From Myxococcota bacterium (GTDB lineage Bacteria; Myxococcota_A; UBA796; UBA9615; JAKLKC01), in the NCBI GenBank assembly GCA_023150875.1, contig JAKLKC010000009.1, positions 93,120-157,119 of the forward strand: a stretch of DNA of 64,000 nucleotides, read 5' to 3'. The number at the start of each line of letters is the position of its first letter. Within the stretch, counting starts at the first letter, position 1. Positions 35,032 through 42,523 of the stretch are shown piece after piece. The notes beneath the pieces were generated by a model. The model saw only the letters and a program-made list of their open reading frames with translations, had not been told where the DNA came from and did not search any database. Position numbers and translations under genes: made by a program.

Positions 35032-35577
35032 ATGTCTCGCGCTCCCACCGTCCTGCTCGCCGCCTCCCTCGCCGCCGCCTGCGGACCCGCGGAGCGGGAC
35101 GGGGGCACCGTGGAGGTCACCGTGACCGGAGAAGGGCCCTGGCGGCTCTCGGGCGCGGAGGATCTCGCGTTCACCGTGGACTCCGACGGGGAGTCCGGCG
35201 GGGGTGAGCGCGTCACCTGTCGGCGGGCCGACGCCGGGGGCGGGCGGCAGGCCTACGGGATCGAGGTCGGCGACGCCTCCGTGGAGGAGGGGTTCGAGAT
35301 GACCCTCTCCATCGAGGACTACGTCGGGCCCGACACCTATTACCGGACCGCCGCCTCGGGCGTGCCCGCCCTGGACGCCACCCTCTCCACCGCCTCCCAG
35401 ACGATGGACCTCACCACCGAGTCCGGGGGGGAATGCGACATCACCGTGGACCCCGGCGAGACCGCGGGGACGTTCACCTGCCGCGAGATCCCGGAGTTCT
35501 CCCTGGCGACCAACGCCGAGGAGCTCTTCGTCATCCAGGGCACCTGGAGCTGCCTCGGCCTCCTCTCCGGCGGCTGA
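35032..35577 (+). CDS. Small lipoprotein of unknown function
   Basis: This 181-residue protein has a lipoprotein signal peptide (lipobox LAAAC, Cys17) followed by an acidic, beta-rich mature part with four cysteines (CRRAD, CDIT, CREIP and SCLG segments). No known domain is recognised. ATG 35032 starts the signal sequence; a longer in-frame start is less likely. It has its own promoter and is convergent with the pseudokinase gene at 35598. Confidence 0.65.
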   Translation: MSRAPTVLLAASLAAACGPAERDGGTVEVTVTGEGPWRLSGAEDLAFTVDSDGESGGGERVTCRRADAGGGRQAYGIEVGDASVEEGFEMTLSIEDYVGPDTYYRTAASGVPALDATLSTASQTMDLTTESGGECDITVDPGETAGTFTCREIPEFSLATNAEELFVIQGTWSCLGLLSGG

Positions 35578-35597
35578 CGGGGCATCGGGTCCTCCGG

Positions 35598-36230
35598 TCA
35601 TCCCCAGCCCCCCCGGTTCAGCCAGGCCATCGCCGCCCCGCCGGCCAGGAGGCCGAGGACGAGACCCTCCAGGAGGGGGCGCAGCGGCCCCGGGCCGCGG
35701 CCCCCCCGCAGGACCACCAGCGGGCGGCGGGGGCGGGAGGGGCGGCGCCCCGGGGGAGCGGGCGGGGGCGGGGCGGGTCCGCTCCGGGGGACGGCCCGGG
35801 TGTCGGAGTCCCGGGCGTGGGCCAGGGCCCGGCGCGCCGCCGCCGCGAACGCCGCCGCGTCGGGGTAGAGGCGCTGGGCGGGATCGTCGTCCACCGCGCC
35901 CCCCACCAGGAGCCGAGCCCGGGCGGCGCCGGTGCGCTCCAGCAGCGCCGCCGCCCCCTCCTCCCCCTCGGGCAGGAGCAGCCGCGCCAGGAGCAGCCCC
36001 AGCGCCGGCACGTCCTCCTCCACCGGCAGCGCCTCCCCCTCCGTGGGGGCCAGGGCCAGGGAGATCGCCCCCCCCGGCCCCAGCTCCGCCCGCTCCAGGT
36101 CCCGCCCCAGGAGCACCCCGGCCCCCCGCGCCGCGGCCACCGCCGCCGCGAGCCGCGCCGCGATCTCCAGGGCCTCCGCCTCGGGCATCCCCACCCGCCA
36201 GCCGCGCCGGCGATCCCCTACCGTGCCCAT
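35598..36230 (-). CDS. Short pseudokinase C-lobe with C-terminal membrane anchor
   Basis: This 210-residue protein resembles only the C-lobe of a Ser/Thr kinase. GVLLGRDLERAELG stands where the HRD loop should be, a DVPALGLLLARLL helix resembles DVYALG, and DPAQRLYPDAAAFAAAARRAL matches the closing helices. There is no N-lobe, no catalytic Asp in context and no DFG. An arginine/proline-rich linker leads to a final membrane helix (about 185-203). The start at 36230 overlaps the JAMM stop by 13 bp; ATG 36188 is an alternative. It is the last gene of the CIS-linked ubiquitin-type group. A membrane-tethered scaffold is likely. Confidence 0.6.
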   Translation of the reverse strand: MGTVGDRRRGWRVGMPEAEALEIAARLAAAVAAARGAGVLLGRDLERAELGPGGAISLALAPTEGEALPVEEDVPALGLLLARLLLPEGEEGAAALLERTGAARARLLVGGAVDDDPAQRLYPDAAAFAAAARRALAHARDSDTRAVPRSGPAPPPPAPPGRRPSRPRRPLVVLRGGRGPGPLRPLLEGLVLGLLAGGAAMAWLNRGGWG

Positions 36231-36901
36231 CCCCCCTCCTCTCCGCGCTCTCCCCGGGGCGAGGGCCGGAGGCCCTCCAGCCGGAACGGGAACTCCACCA
36301 CCACCCCGGGGGCGGGGGCGATCCCCACGTCGCCGATGGGCACGACCTCCCCCGCCACGCGCCGGAACGCCCCGATGGCGTCGGCCGAGGCGTCCTGGAA
36401 CGGCGCGACCACCACCGCCACGTCGGTGGGCGCGGGGAACGAGGTGGCGTGGACGTCGACGTCCGCGTCGGACAGGAACACGCCCATGCCCGGGTGGGTG
36501 TGCCACCAGCCGATCCGCCCGGCGCGCAGCCCCCGCAGCCCGAGGCGCTCCCTCGCGGCGGCGGTGCCGTCGATCAGGCTCGCCAGCGCCTCGGGGCCGA
36601 AGCGATAGGCGACGTCGGACCCCGAGGCCTCGGGCCCCACGACCACCTCCGCCACCCACACGCCCGTCCCCCCCTCCAGCACCTGGCCCACCAGCCAGCC
36701 ACCCCTCTCCCGGCAGGCGCGGGCCGAGCTGCGTCCCTCCCGAGCCAGGGCGGCGACGACCCCCGGCGAGAGGAGCAGGAAGAACCCGTCTCCGGCCTCC
36801 GCGCCCGGAACCCGCACCCATGTCTCGGCGGGTGGCCCCTCCCCCTGGGGGCGGATCGCCGCCTCCCTCCCCCGCACCTTCAGCGCCGGCCCGCGAGTCA
36901 T
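36218..36901 (-). CDS. JAMM/MPN metalloprotease (deubiquitinase-like)
   Basis: This 227-residue protein has a full JAMM motif: Glu66 (ERGGWLVG), HTHPG with His134 and His136, then after seven residues Ser144 and Asp147. These bind the catalytic zinc. JAMM proteases cleave isopeptide or C-terminal peptide bonds after Gly-Gly in ubiquitin-like proteins. Here the neighbouring modifier ends RRGG plus six residues, so precursor maturation and removal of the modifier are the likely jobs. Its ribosome site and start context are identical over 15 bases to those of the modifier gene. It is separated from the E2 gene by the FHA-transglycosylase gene on the opposite strand. Confidence 0.88.
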   Translation of the reverse strand: MTRGPALKVRGREAAIRPQGEGPPAETWVRVPGAEAGDGFFLLLSPGVVAALAREGRSSARACRERGGWLVGQVLEGGTGVWVAEVVVGPEASGSDVAYRFGPEALASLIDGTAAARERLGLRGLRAGRIGWWHTHPGMGVFLSDADVDVHATSFPAPTDVAVVVAPFQDASADAIGAFRRVAGEVVPIGDVGIAPAPGVVVEFPFRLEGLRPSPRGERGEEGGWAR

Positions 36902-37002
36902 GCGACACCTCCCCGCCGATCTCCCGGGAAGATCGCGCCTACCCGGAATATCCGTATCGACGTGCAGGTTGACACGGCCGAGACTCCGGGGGCGCGACGT
37001 TC

Positions 37003-38508
37003 ATGCGACATCTCGATCTCCCTCCCGCGCTGGTGCTGCGCCTTCTGGACGAACCCGACGAGACCGGCGAGCCCCGGCGCCTCGCCGTCCACCGGGACCG
37101 GCTGGTGATCGGCCGGGGTGGCTCCCGGGGGTACGACCTCGTCCTGCCGCCGTCCTCGGGGGTCCGGGGCTGCTTCCACGTGGTCCGGGAGGGCACGCGC
37201 TACCGCCTGGAGATCGCCGACACCGGCCTCCCGGCGCGGATCGGCGCCACCGCGGTCCACGGCGACATCGACCTCCTGGACGGAGACGTCGTCACCTTCG
37301 GACCCGAGAACGCGCCGTACCGGGTGCGCTTCTCCCCGGGGGAGGCGGGCGTGGCCGGAGCCGCCCGCCCGCCCCGGAGGGCTCGACCCGCCCTCGATCC
37401 CCGGGGATCCGCCGCGGGGCGGACCGGCTCCGGCTCCCTCCGGGGTCGCCTGGCCCGCCTCCGCCGCCGCCTCGTGCCCCCGCGCCCCCGGACCCTCGCC
37501 CGCCTGGCCCTCGCCCTCCTGGGCCTCGGGGTGGCCCTCCCCCTCGGGCTCACCGCCCACCGGGCGAGGCGGGAGGCCGCCGAGCTGCGCCAGGAGTTGG
37601 AGGTCGTCCGCACCCAGCGGGAGCGGTGGCGCGCCGCCGCCCTGGCCCCCGGAAAGCCCCGGACCACCCCGCTGGAGGAGCGCCTGGTGGGGTGGATCCG
37701 CTCCCCCGCCCTGGCGGACGATCCCTGGTACGAGCCCGATCCCGTGTTCCTCGAGGCGGTGTCCCGCCACTTCGTCAAGGCCCGGGACTCGAGCTGGTTC
37801 CGCTGGCTGGTGCGGAGCGGGCGGGGCGCCGACCTGCTGCGGATCGCCGAGCCCTCCTTCGGCGACCTGCCCGAGGTGTTCCGCTGGCACGCCCTGGTGG
37901 AGAGCGCCGCCTGCCCCTTCGCCATCTCCACTACCGGAGCCCGGGGCCCCTGGCAGCTCACCTGGGGCACCGCCACCACCCTGGGCCTCCCGGTCCCCCT
38001 CCCCTACCGGGGCCCCGAGTGGGTCCAAGGCGAGCGCCAACGGGCGGCGGGGGGAGGCGGCGCGGCTGACTACGCCGCCTGCGACATGGCCGCCTACGCC
38101 CGGGCGTCGGGCCGGACCGAGGCCCCCCCGGGGACCCCGTGGCACCAGGTGGTGGTGGATCCCGCCGACGCCCGCACCGACGTCGAGCGCTCGACGGCCG
38201 CCGCCGCGCAGTACCACCGGCGCCTCTGGGGGAGGCCCGAGATCGCCGCCCTCCCCGACCGGGCGGAGCGGATCTGGATGGTGCTCGCGGGTTGGAACTG
38301 CGGCCCCGAGCACATCGCCCACGGCCTCGACCAGCTCGCGGGGGCGGGCCTGCGCCGCTCCTTCGCCAACCTGTGGACCCGGGACGGCAGGGGCGAGGTC
38401 CGGGTGCGCTGCGACGCCGAGGAGACGCTGGAACACGTGCCCCGGGTCGTCGCGTGGTACCTGGCGGGGAAGGTGTCTCGGGGGGACCTGGAGGAGGCGG
38501 GGCCCTGA
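37003..38508 (+). CDS. FHA domain - membrane helix - lytic transglycosylase
   Basis: This 501-residue protein has an N-terminal FHA-like domain (about 24-110; LVIGRGGSRGYDLVLP, then GCFHVV), an arginine-rich linker, one membrane helix (about 166-185), a short coiled stretch (186-210) and a C-terminal lytic transglycosylase-like domain. In the latter, ALVESA carries the expected catalytic Glu300, followed by STTGARGPWQLTWGTA, and AGWNCGPEH matches the usual YNAGPG motif. Topology puts FHA in the cytoplasm and the peptidoglycan-cutting domain in the periplasm. It is the only plus-strand gene in this group and lies between E2 and JAMM. It could open the wall for CIS docking or release. TTGACA at 36969-36974 may be its -35; no good -10 is seen. 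Confidence 0.8.
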   Translation: MRHLDLPPALVLRLLDEPDETGEPRRLAVHRDRLVIGRGGSRGYDLVLPPSSGVRGCFHVVREGTRYRLEIADTGLPARIGATAVHGDIDLLDGDVVTFGPENAPYRVRFSPGEAGVAGAARPPRRARPALDPRGSAAGRTGSGSLRGRLARLRRRLVPPRPRTLARLALALLGLGVALPLGLTAHRARREAAELRQELEVVRTQRERWRAAALAPGKPRTTPLEERLVGWIRSPALADDPWYEPDPVFLEAVSRHFVKARDSSWFRWLVRSGRGADLLRIAEPSFGDLPEVFRWHALVESAACPFAISTTGARGPWQLTWGTATTLGLPVPLPYRGPEWVQGERQRAAGGGGAADYAACDMAAYARASGRTEAPPGTPWHQVVVDPADARTDVERSTAAAAQYHRRLWGRPEIAALPDRAERIWMVLAGWNCGPEHIAHGLDQLAGAGLRRSFANLWTRDGRGEVRVRCDAEETLEHVPRVVAWYLAGKVSRGDLEEAGP

Positions 38509-38521
38509 TCGGCGCATGCGT

Positions 38522-38545
38522 GGGGGGTTCATCGAGCTCCCCCCC
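38522..38545. terminator. G/C hairpin between convergent genes
   Basis: GGGGGG (38522-38527) pairs with CCCCCC (38540-38545) across a 12-base loop, between the stops of the FHA-transglycosylase gene (plus) and the E2-like gene (minus). There is no T tract, so termination would be weak or factor-assisted. Confidence 0.35.
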
Positions 38546-38546
38546 C

Positions 38547-39101
38547 TCAGCGACGCGCCACCCGCACCGTCCCCTCGGAGGGAGGGGGCGTCTCGTTGAG
38601 GGCCCGCAGCCGGGCCACCCACTCGGGGTGCTCCTGGGCCCACCGCGCCGCCCTCTCGTCGAGGAAGTCCAACGTGCTGTAATCGTTGAACTTCTGCCAG
38701 GCGGCGATCCCCCGGACCTGGTCCACCACCCAGGTCAGGGGCACCCCCGGGGACCACGCGGAGGGGGCCACGTAGCAGATCTCCCCGGTGTCGGCGTCGG
38801 CGTTGGGGTGGAACAGCGGCCTCGTCGAGCGGACCCGGGGGCGCTCCCGGGGGTAGCTGTCCGGGAGGTGGATGGTGAAGGCCGGTTCCCGGTCCAGCAC
38901 CATGTCCTCCCACCGGCACCGCGCGGGATCGGCGCCGGGGCGGAGGCCCCGCAGGGTGACCACCCGGGGCCGGACCGCCCAGCGGTAGGGGGGACCGCCG
39001 GGTACCCGGTCCAGCGGTCGCAGCGACACGCGGTCGCCGAAGGTCCGGAGATACTGCGACAGCTCCTCGGCGTCGGCGGAGAGGCGTTCCATCAGCGGCA
39101 T
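38547..39101 (-). CDS. E2-like ubiquitin-conjugating enzyme (UBC fold)
   Basis: This 184-residue protein has the UBC core: FTIHLPDSYPRERP (the P-x-YP-x-x-P segment), LFHPNADADTGEICYV with the HPN motif (98-100) nine residues before the catalytic Cys109, then WSPGVPLTWVVDQVRGI. The HPN Asn and Cys spacing are those of eukaryotic E2 enzymes. It would receive the ubiquitin-like protein from the E1-like enzyme as a thioester. ATG 39101 has GGAGG eight bases upstream; ATG 39092 would overlap the upstream stop as TGATG. It overlaps the modifier gene, so the two are made together. Confidence 0.9.
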   Translation of the reverse strand: MPLMERLSADAEELSQYLRTFGDRVSLRPLDRVPGGPPYRWAVRPRVVTLRGLRPGADPARCRWEDMVLDREPAFTIHLPDSYPRERPRVRSTRPLFHPNADADTGEICYVAPSAWSPGVPLTWVVDQVRGIAAWQKFNDYSTLDFLDERAARWAQEHPEWVARLRALNETPPPSEGTVRVARR

Positions 39102-39439
39102 CGGTCGGCCCTCCCGCCCCGGCGCGGCCGGGGAGCGCCGTGGAGCGCGGAGGGAGCCGCCCCGGCGGCCGTCTCGTAGAGGAACCACAGCTCGTCGCCG
39201 CCCCGGACGCCGGCGGAGGCGAGGGTCTCGTGGGGCTTCAGGGTCCGGCCCCGGGTCTTGAGGCCGTACTGGCGCCCGTCGGTCCGCAGACCCAGCTCCC
39301 GGGCGATCACCGCCGACAGGTCCGAGACGGGGACCCCGGTGTCGATCTCCACCTCCAGCGTCTCCGTCCCGTCGGGGGGGTACAGGACGACCCGCACCAG
39401 TCCCCCCTCGGCGGCCCATGTCTCGTGACTCGGATTCAT
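39092..39439 (-). CDS. Ubiquitin-like modifier with RRGG and cleavable tail
   Basis: This 115-residue protein has a beta-grasp domain at about residues 14-90: LVRVVLYPPDGTETLEVEID, a helix VSDLSAVIARELGL, and GVRGGDELWFLYE at the end. After a flexible linker it ends PRPRRGG-RADRCR, with Gly108-Gly109 followed by six residues. Ubiquitin and relatives carry an R-x-GG end that must be exposed by proteolysis; the JAMM enzyme encoded 2.2 kb away fits. The ATG overlaps the RING-like gene stop and the stop overlaps E2. A YukD-like structural role is the alternative, but the GG end and enzyme set argue for conjugation. Confidence 0.85.
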   Translation of the reverse strand: MNPSHETWAAEGGLVRVVLYPPDGTETLEVEIDTGVPVSDLSAVIARELGLRTDGRQYGLKTRGRTLKPHETLASAGVRGGDELWFLYETAAGAAPSALHGAPRPRRGGRADRCR

Positions 39440-40029
39440 GCGACACCTCCTCGTGTCTCGCGGAAGGGCTGGTTGCAGTACTCGCAGAGCCCGTCTTTCA
39501 GCTCGGGGACGTGGTCCCGGTGATACACTCCGACGCAGGGCCGCCCGTCGTCCCGGCGGCGGCGGCCACAGCGGACGGTCCTCGCCTCGTCCGGGGGCGC
39601 GGGCCCGCGGCAGACCCCGCAGATGGGCGCCACCTCCCGCCCCTCCATGCGCACGGCGGGCGCGCTCCCCCGCTCCGGCCACCCTCGGCTGGCGGCGAGG
39701 GCCACGCCGATCCCCGCCGCCAGGGCCACCCCCATCGCCCCCGCGGCGGCGGCGCCGGGCCAGCGCACGTCGGCGCCCCGTGCCGCCGCGGCGATGGCGG
39801 CGGCGGCGAGGGGGCCGCTGGCGCCGAGGCCCGCCGCCAGCCCGATCCCGAGGGGCGTCCCGGGGCCCGCCCCGGGATCCGCCGCCCGGGAGCACAGGCC
39901 GGCGAGGGCCCCCACCAGCAGCAGGGGGGCCGCGGCCACGGGGAGCGCGCCCGGGGCGCCGACCTGCCACGAGACGCCGGTGACGACGCTCGCCGCGATC
40001 CAGGCCGAGGCCCACCCCGGGAGACTCAC
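39436..40029 (-). CDS. Membrane protein with C-terminal RING-like zinc domain (E3 candidate)
   Basis: This 197-residue protein has about four to five membrane helices (residues about 8-112) and a cytoplasmic C-terminal metal-binding module. Its ligand candidates are Cys137, Cys140, Cys154, Cys165, His170, His173, Cys182 and Cys185, an eight-ligand C4-H2-C2 series like a RING finger or related treble clef. The segment GVYHRDHVPELKDGLCEYC holds the second half. Between E1 and the modifier gene it is the natural E3 candidate, holding E2 at the membrane. The GTG start lies in the first 77-bp repeat; the stop overlaps the modifier start (ATGA). E3 activity is inference. Confidence 0.75.
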   Translation of the reverse strand: MSLPGWASAWIAASVVTGVSWQVGAPGALPVAAAPLLLVGALAGLCSRAADPGAGPGTPLGIGLAAGLGASGPLAAAAIAAAARGADVRWPGAAAAGAMGVALAAGIGVALAASRGWPERGSAPAVRMEGREVAPICGVCRGPAPPDEARTVRCGRRRRDDGRPCVGVYHRDHVPELKDGLCEYCNQPFRETRGGVA

Positions 40030-40271
40030 GGCGCCGTCCTGGCGCCGCCTTCGTCACGAAGGCTCGCCTGCGGTGAGTGGCCTGCGGCTTCCTGCCTGCG
40101 GCTCACGGCGCCGTCCTGGCGCCGCCTTCGTCACGAAGGCTCGCCTGCGGCGAGTGGCCTGCGGCATCCTGCCTGCGGCTCACGGCGCCGTCCTGGCGCC
40201 GCCTTCGTCACGAAGGCTCGCCTGCGGCGAGTGGCCTACGGCATCCTGCCTGCGGCTCACGGCGCCGTCCT
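40025..40271. repeat. Three tandem 77-bp repeats plus a 16-bp partial copy
   Basis: Units start at 40025, 40102 and 40179, with a partial copy at 40256-40271. Neighbouring units differ by one or two bases. Each unit contains two dyads, GGCGCC-N5-GGCGCC and GCCTTCG-TCA-CGAAGGC. On the minus strand every unit boundary reads GTGAG, i.e. a stop overlapping a start. Each unit encodes a 26-codon frame starting VSRRQ and ending ARTAP (40180-40260, 40103-40183, 40026-40106), linking the E1 stop (40257) to the RING-gene start (40029) by a chain of GTGA overlaps. The two genes are exactly three units (231 bp) apart, so they probably overlapped directly before the repeat expanded. Confidence 0.9.
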
Positions 40272-41558
40272 CCCGCGGCCCGACCCCGGCCGGATCTCCG
40301 GCAGCGGAGGCAGGGGCTCCGCCAGGAGGGCGGGGAAGCGGGAGAGGTCCCCCGTCAGCTCCACGGCCACCGCACGGCCGTCGGCGGCCCGGAAGCGCAG
40401 TACGTCCAGCGGGGGGATCCCCAGGTCCCACATGGGGCGGCGGGCCAGCCGGGACCCCACGGCGACGTAGCGGGCGGTCCGGACCTCCCGGGGGGAGGCG
40501 CAGCGGGGACAGCTCCTCCGCATCGCCGGGGCCCCCTCCGCCACCAGGGGCCGGTCGGCGGCGTCGCACCTCCGGCACCGCGCCGACACCACCAGCTCGT
40601 GCCCGACGTCCCACGCCGCGACCTCGGCGCCCAGGAGGGCGGAGGCGCGGTCGGCGGCGGCGGCCAGGGGATCGGCGACGCCGAGGCCGGGCTCCTCGTG
40701 GACCTCCCAGGGCCCGCCGTGGCTGCCGCAGTGGGGCTCCGGGGAGTAGCGGGTGTCGACCCAGCGCCCCGCCGCCATGACGAGGTAGCGCTCCAGCCCC
40801 CAGTCCGGCTCCGGGGCGGGGAGGCCGCTTCCGGGACGTCGGGCGTGGGCGATCTTCAGGGCCTCGGAGACCAGCAGGGCCCCCGCCACCGAGGCCGCCA
40901 GGGGCGTCGTGGGCACCCGCCCCGCCTCCCGGGCCCCCCTCTGGGCAGCGCCGCAGCCCGGCGGTCCCTCGGCGGAGATCTCCTCCCACTGGGCGGGGGT
41001 GAGGGTGCACTCGTAGCACCCCCCCCTCCGGGGCCAGAAGGCGGCGATCCGGGCGATCCGCTCGCCGATGGCCCCGTCCACCCAGGGGACGTCGGCGGAC
41101 GCGCACCGCCGCCCCAGCCCCAGGCGGGAGGCCCGCCCGTCCAGGCAGCCGATCACCGCGTCCACCCGGCGCAGCACCCCCAGGCCCACGTCGTAGCGCA
41201 CGTCCCCCACCACGGGCAGCACCCGGCCCTCGGGTGACCACGCCGCCAGGCGCGCGGTGGCGGCGCTCACCTTGGGCACCCCGACGTCGTCGGGGCCGTA
41301 GAGCACCGAGCGGGCGAGGTTCCGCTCCTCCACCCGGTCGGGGTCCACCACCACCAGGAGGCCCGCGCCCATCAGCGCCAGGCACTTCAGGGCCTCGCTG
41401 CCGAGGGCGCCGGCGCCGGCGACCAGGAAGCGGGAGGCCGCGGCGACGTCGGCCCGCAGCTCGCGGCACTCGGCGTACAGCGCCGCGCGGGAGGCGGTGG
41501 GATCGCCGCGGCGATGCGGCAGGGCGCCCGCGCCGCCGAGGACCGGGGGGGAGGTCAT
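40257..41558 (-). CDS. E1-like ubiquitin-activating enzyme (ThiF/MoeB fold)
   Basis: This 433-residue protein has the adenylation fold: the nucleotide loop GAGALGSE (48-55), VVVDPDRVEERNLARS with Asp72, Asp74 and Arg83, and Asp140 in IGCLDGRASR. The candidate catalytic cysteine is in GGCYECTLTP (Cys181 or Cys184), and PTTPLAASVAGALLVSEALK follows as in other E1 enzymes. A C-terminal extension carries a zinc-ribbon pair (Cys328, Cys331, Cys350, Cys353). It would adenylate the modifier's Gly-Gly end and pass it to E2. ATG 41558 overlaps the stop of a CIS-operon gene (ATGA). A MoeB-type role is unlikely given E2, modifier and JAMM genes beside it. Confidence 0.9.
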   Translation of the reverse strand: MTSPPVLGGAGALPHRRGDPTASRAALYAECRELRADVAAASRFLVAGAGALGSEALKCLALMGAGLLVVVDPDRVEERNLARSVLYGPDDVGVPKVSAATARLAAWSPEGRVLPVVGDVRYDVGLGVLRRVDAVIGCLDGRASRLGLGRRCASADVPWVDGAIGERIARIAAFWPRRGGCYECTLTPAQWEEISAEGPPGCGAAQRGAREAGRVPTTPLAASVAGALLVSEALKIAHARRPGSGLPAPEPDWGLERYLVMAAGRWVDTRYSPEPHCGSHGGPWEVHEEPGLGVADPLAAAADRASALLGAEVAAWDVGHELVVSARCRRCDAADRPLVAEGAPAMRRSCPRCASPREVRTARYVAVGSRLARRPMWDLGIPPLDVLRFRAADGRAVAVELTGDLSRFPALLAEPLPPLPEIRPGSGRGRTAP

Positions 41559-42523
41559 CGCCCCTCCCCGGATCCCCCGGGGGGCAGGCGTCCCAGCTCC
41601 CGGAACGCGGGTCGCGCCGCGGCCGCGACCCCCTCGGAGGCGAGGTCGGCGACCACCCGGGCCAGGACGGCCACCCGGCGCCCCCACTCCACCCGGGGCT
41701 CGATCCCCGCGGCGTCCCGCTCCGCCCAAGCCACCAGGGAGGCCCTCACCCGCTCGGAGAGGGCGGAGGCGACCGGGGCGGGGGCCTCCCGGGCCAGCCA
41801 GGGCTCCGCCAGCGCCAGCAGCCGCGCCCCCAACGCCGCCGCCGCCTCCGGGGGCAGGGCGGGGTCCATGAGCGCCACCTCCACGGCGGCGCAGCCCATC
41901 GCCAGCCAGGACCCGTCGGCCCCCCGGGGGGGCAGCAGCCCCGGGAGGCGACGCAGCGCCTCCGCCAGGTCGTGGATCCCGGCCTTGATCGGGGCGGCCT
42001 CGGCCCGGACCGGCGCCCTCCACCGGTCGGCGTGGGTCCGGTCCACCTCGCCCCCGGCGATCCGCCCCGCGGCGTCGAAGCGCACCCGGCACAGCTCCAC
42101 CTCGTCCTCGTCCCGGGGGGCGTCCAGGGGGACCGCCCGCACCCGGGCCCCCTCGTCGATCCGCGAGGGCTCCGGCGTCCCGCCGCCGAAGGGAGGGACG
42201 GCGGAGCGGGGATCGGGACACTCGGTGAAGCTCAGCACCACCCTCATGCCCTCCCCCGGGGCAGCGCCCAGGGCCCCGGCGGAGAGCACGTGCCCCTCGG
42301 GCAGCTCCACCACGTCGCCCCGGCGGGTCACCGCCACCCCCCGGGCGACGGCGACGGCGCCGTCCGCGGGCAGGGCCTCGCAGGCGAGCCCCTCCAGGAT
42401 CCCCCACCCGTGGTGCAGCAGCCGGTGCCGGCGCAGGGCGTCCCGGTGGTAGGTCTGGTCGGCCAGCAGGTCCTCGGCCCCGAGGGAGAGGCCGGCGAAG
42501 GGGCGCAGGCGGGTTCCGGTCAC
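41555..42523 (-). CDS. CIS-operon protein of unknown function
   Basis: The N terminus of this 322-residue protein (FAGLSLGAEDLLADQTY, then RRHRLLHHGWGILEGL) is of a kind I recall from uncharacterised proteins of many CIS loci, where it precedes a beta-rich region. Here a beta-rich middle (about 50-190) and a helical C-terminal half (about 195-320) follow. No enzyme motif is visible. The GTG at 42523 overlaps the gpI stop, and the stop overlaps the E1 start. It is the junction gene between baseplate and ubiquitin-type module, and may be a baseplate accessory or an adaptor. Confidence 0.65.
   Translation of the reverse strand: MTGTRLRPFAGLSLGAEDLLADQTYHRDALRRHRLLHHGWGILEGLACEALPADGAVAVARGVAVTRRGDVVELPEGHVLSAGALGAAPGEGMRVVLSFTECPDPRSAVPPFGGGTPEPSRIDEGARVRAVPLDAPRDEDEVELCRVRFDAAGRIAGGEVDRTHADRWRAPVRAEAAPIKAGIHDLAEALRRLPGLLPPRGADGSWLAMGCAAVEVALMDPALPPEAAAALGARLLALAEPWLAREAPAPVASALSERVRASLVAWAERDAAGIEPRVEWGRRVAVLARVVADLASEGVAAAARPAFRELGRLPPGGSGEGR

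Noticed and set aside
39092..39439. Modifier as a YukD-like structural protein of a type VII system
   Set aside because: No EssC or WXG100 genes are present, and the Gly-Gly end with E1, E2 and JAMM genes points to conjugation.
40025..40271. A CRISPR array
   Set aside because: The 77-bp units are contiguous with no unique spacers and no cas genes are nearby.
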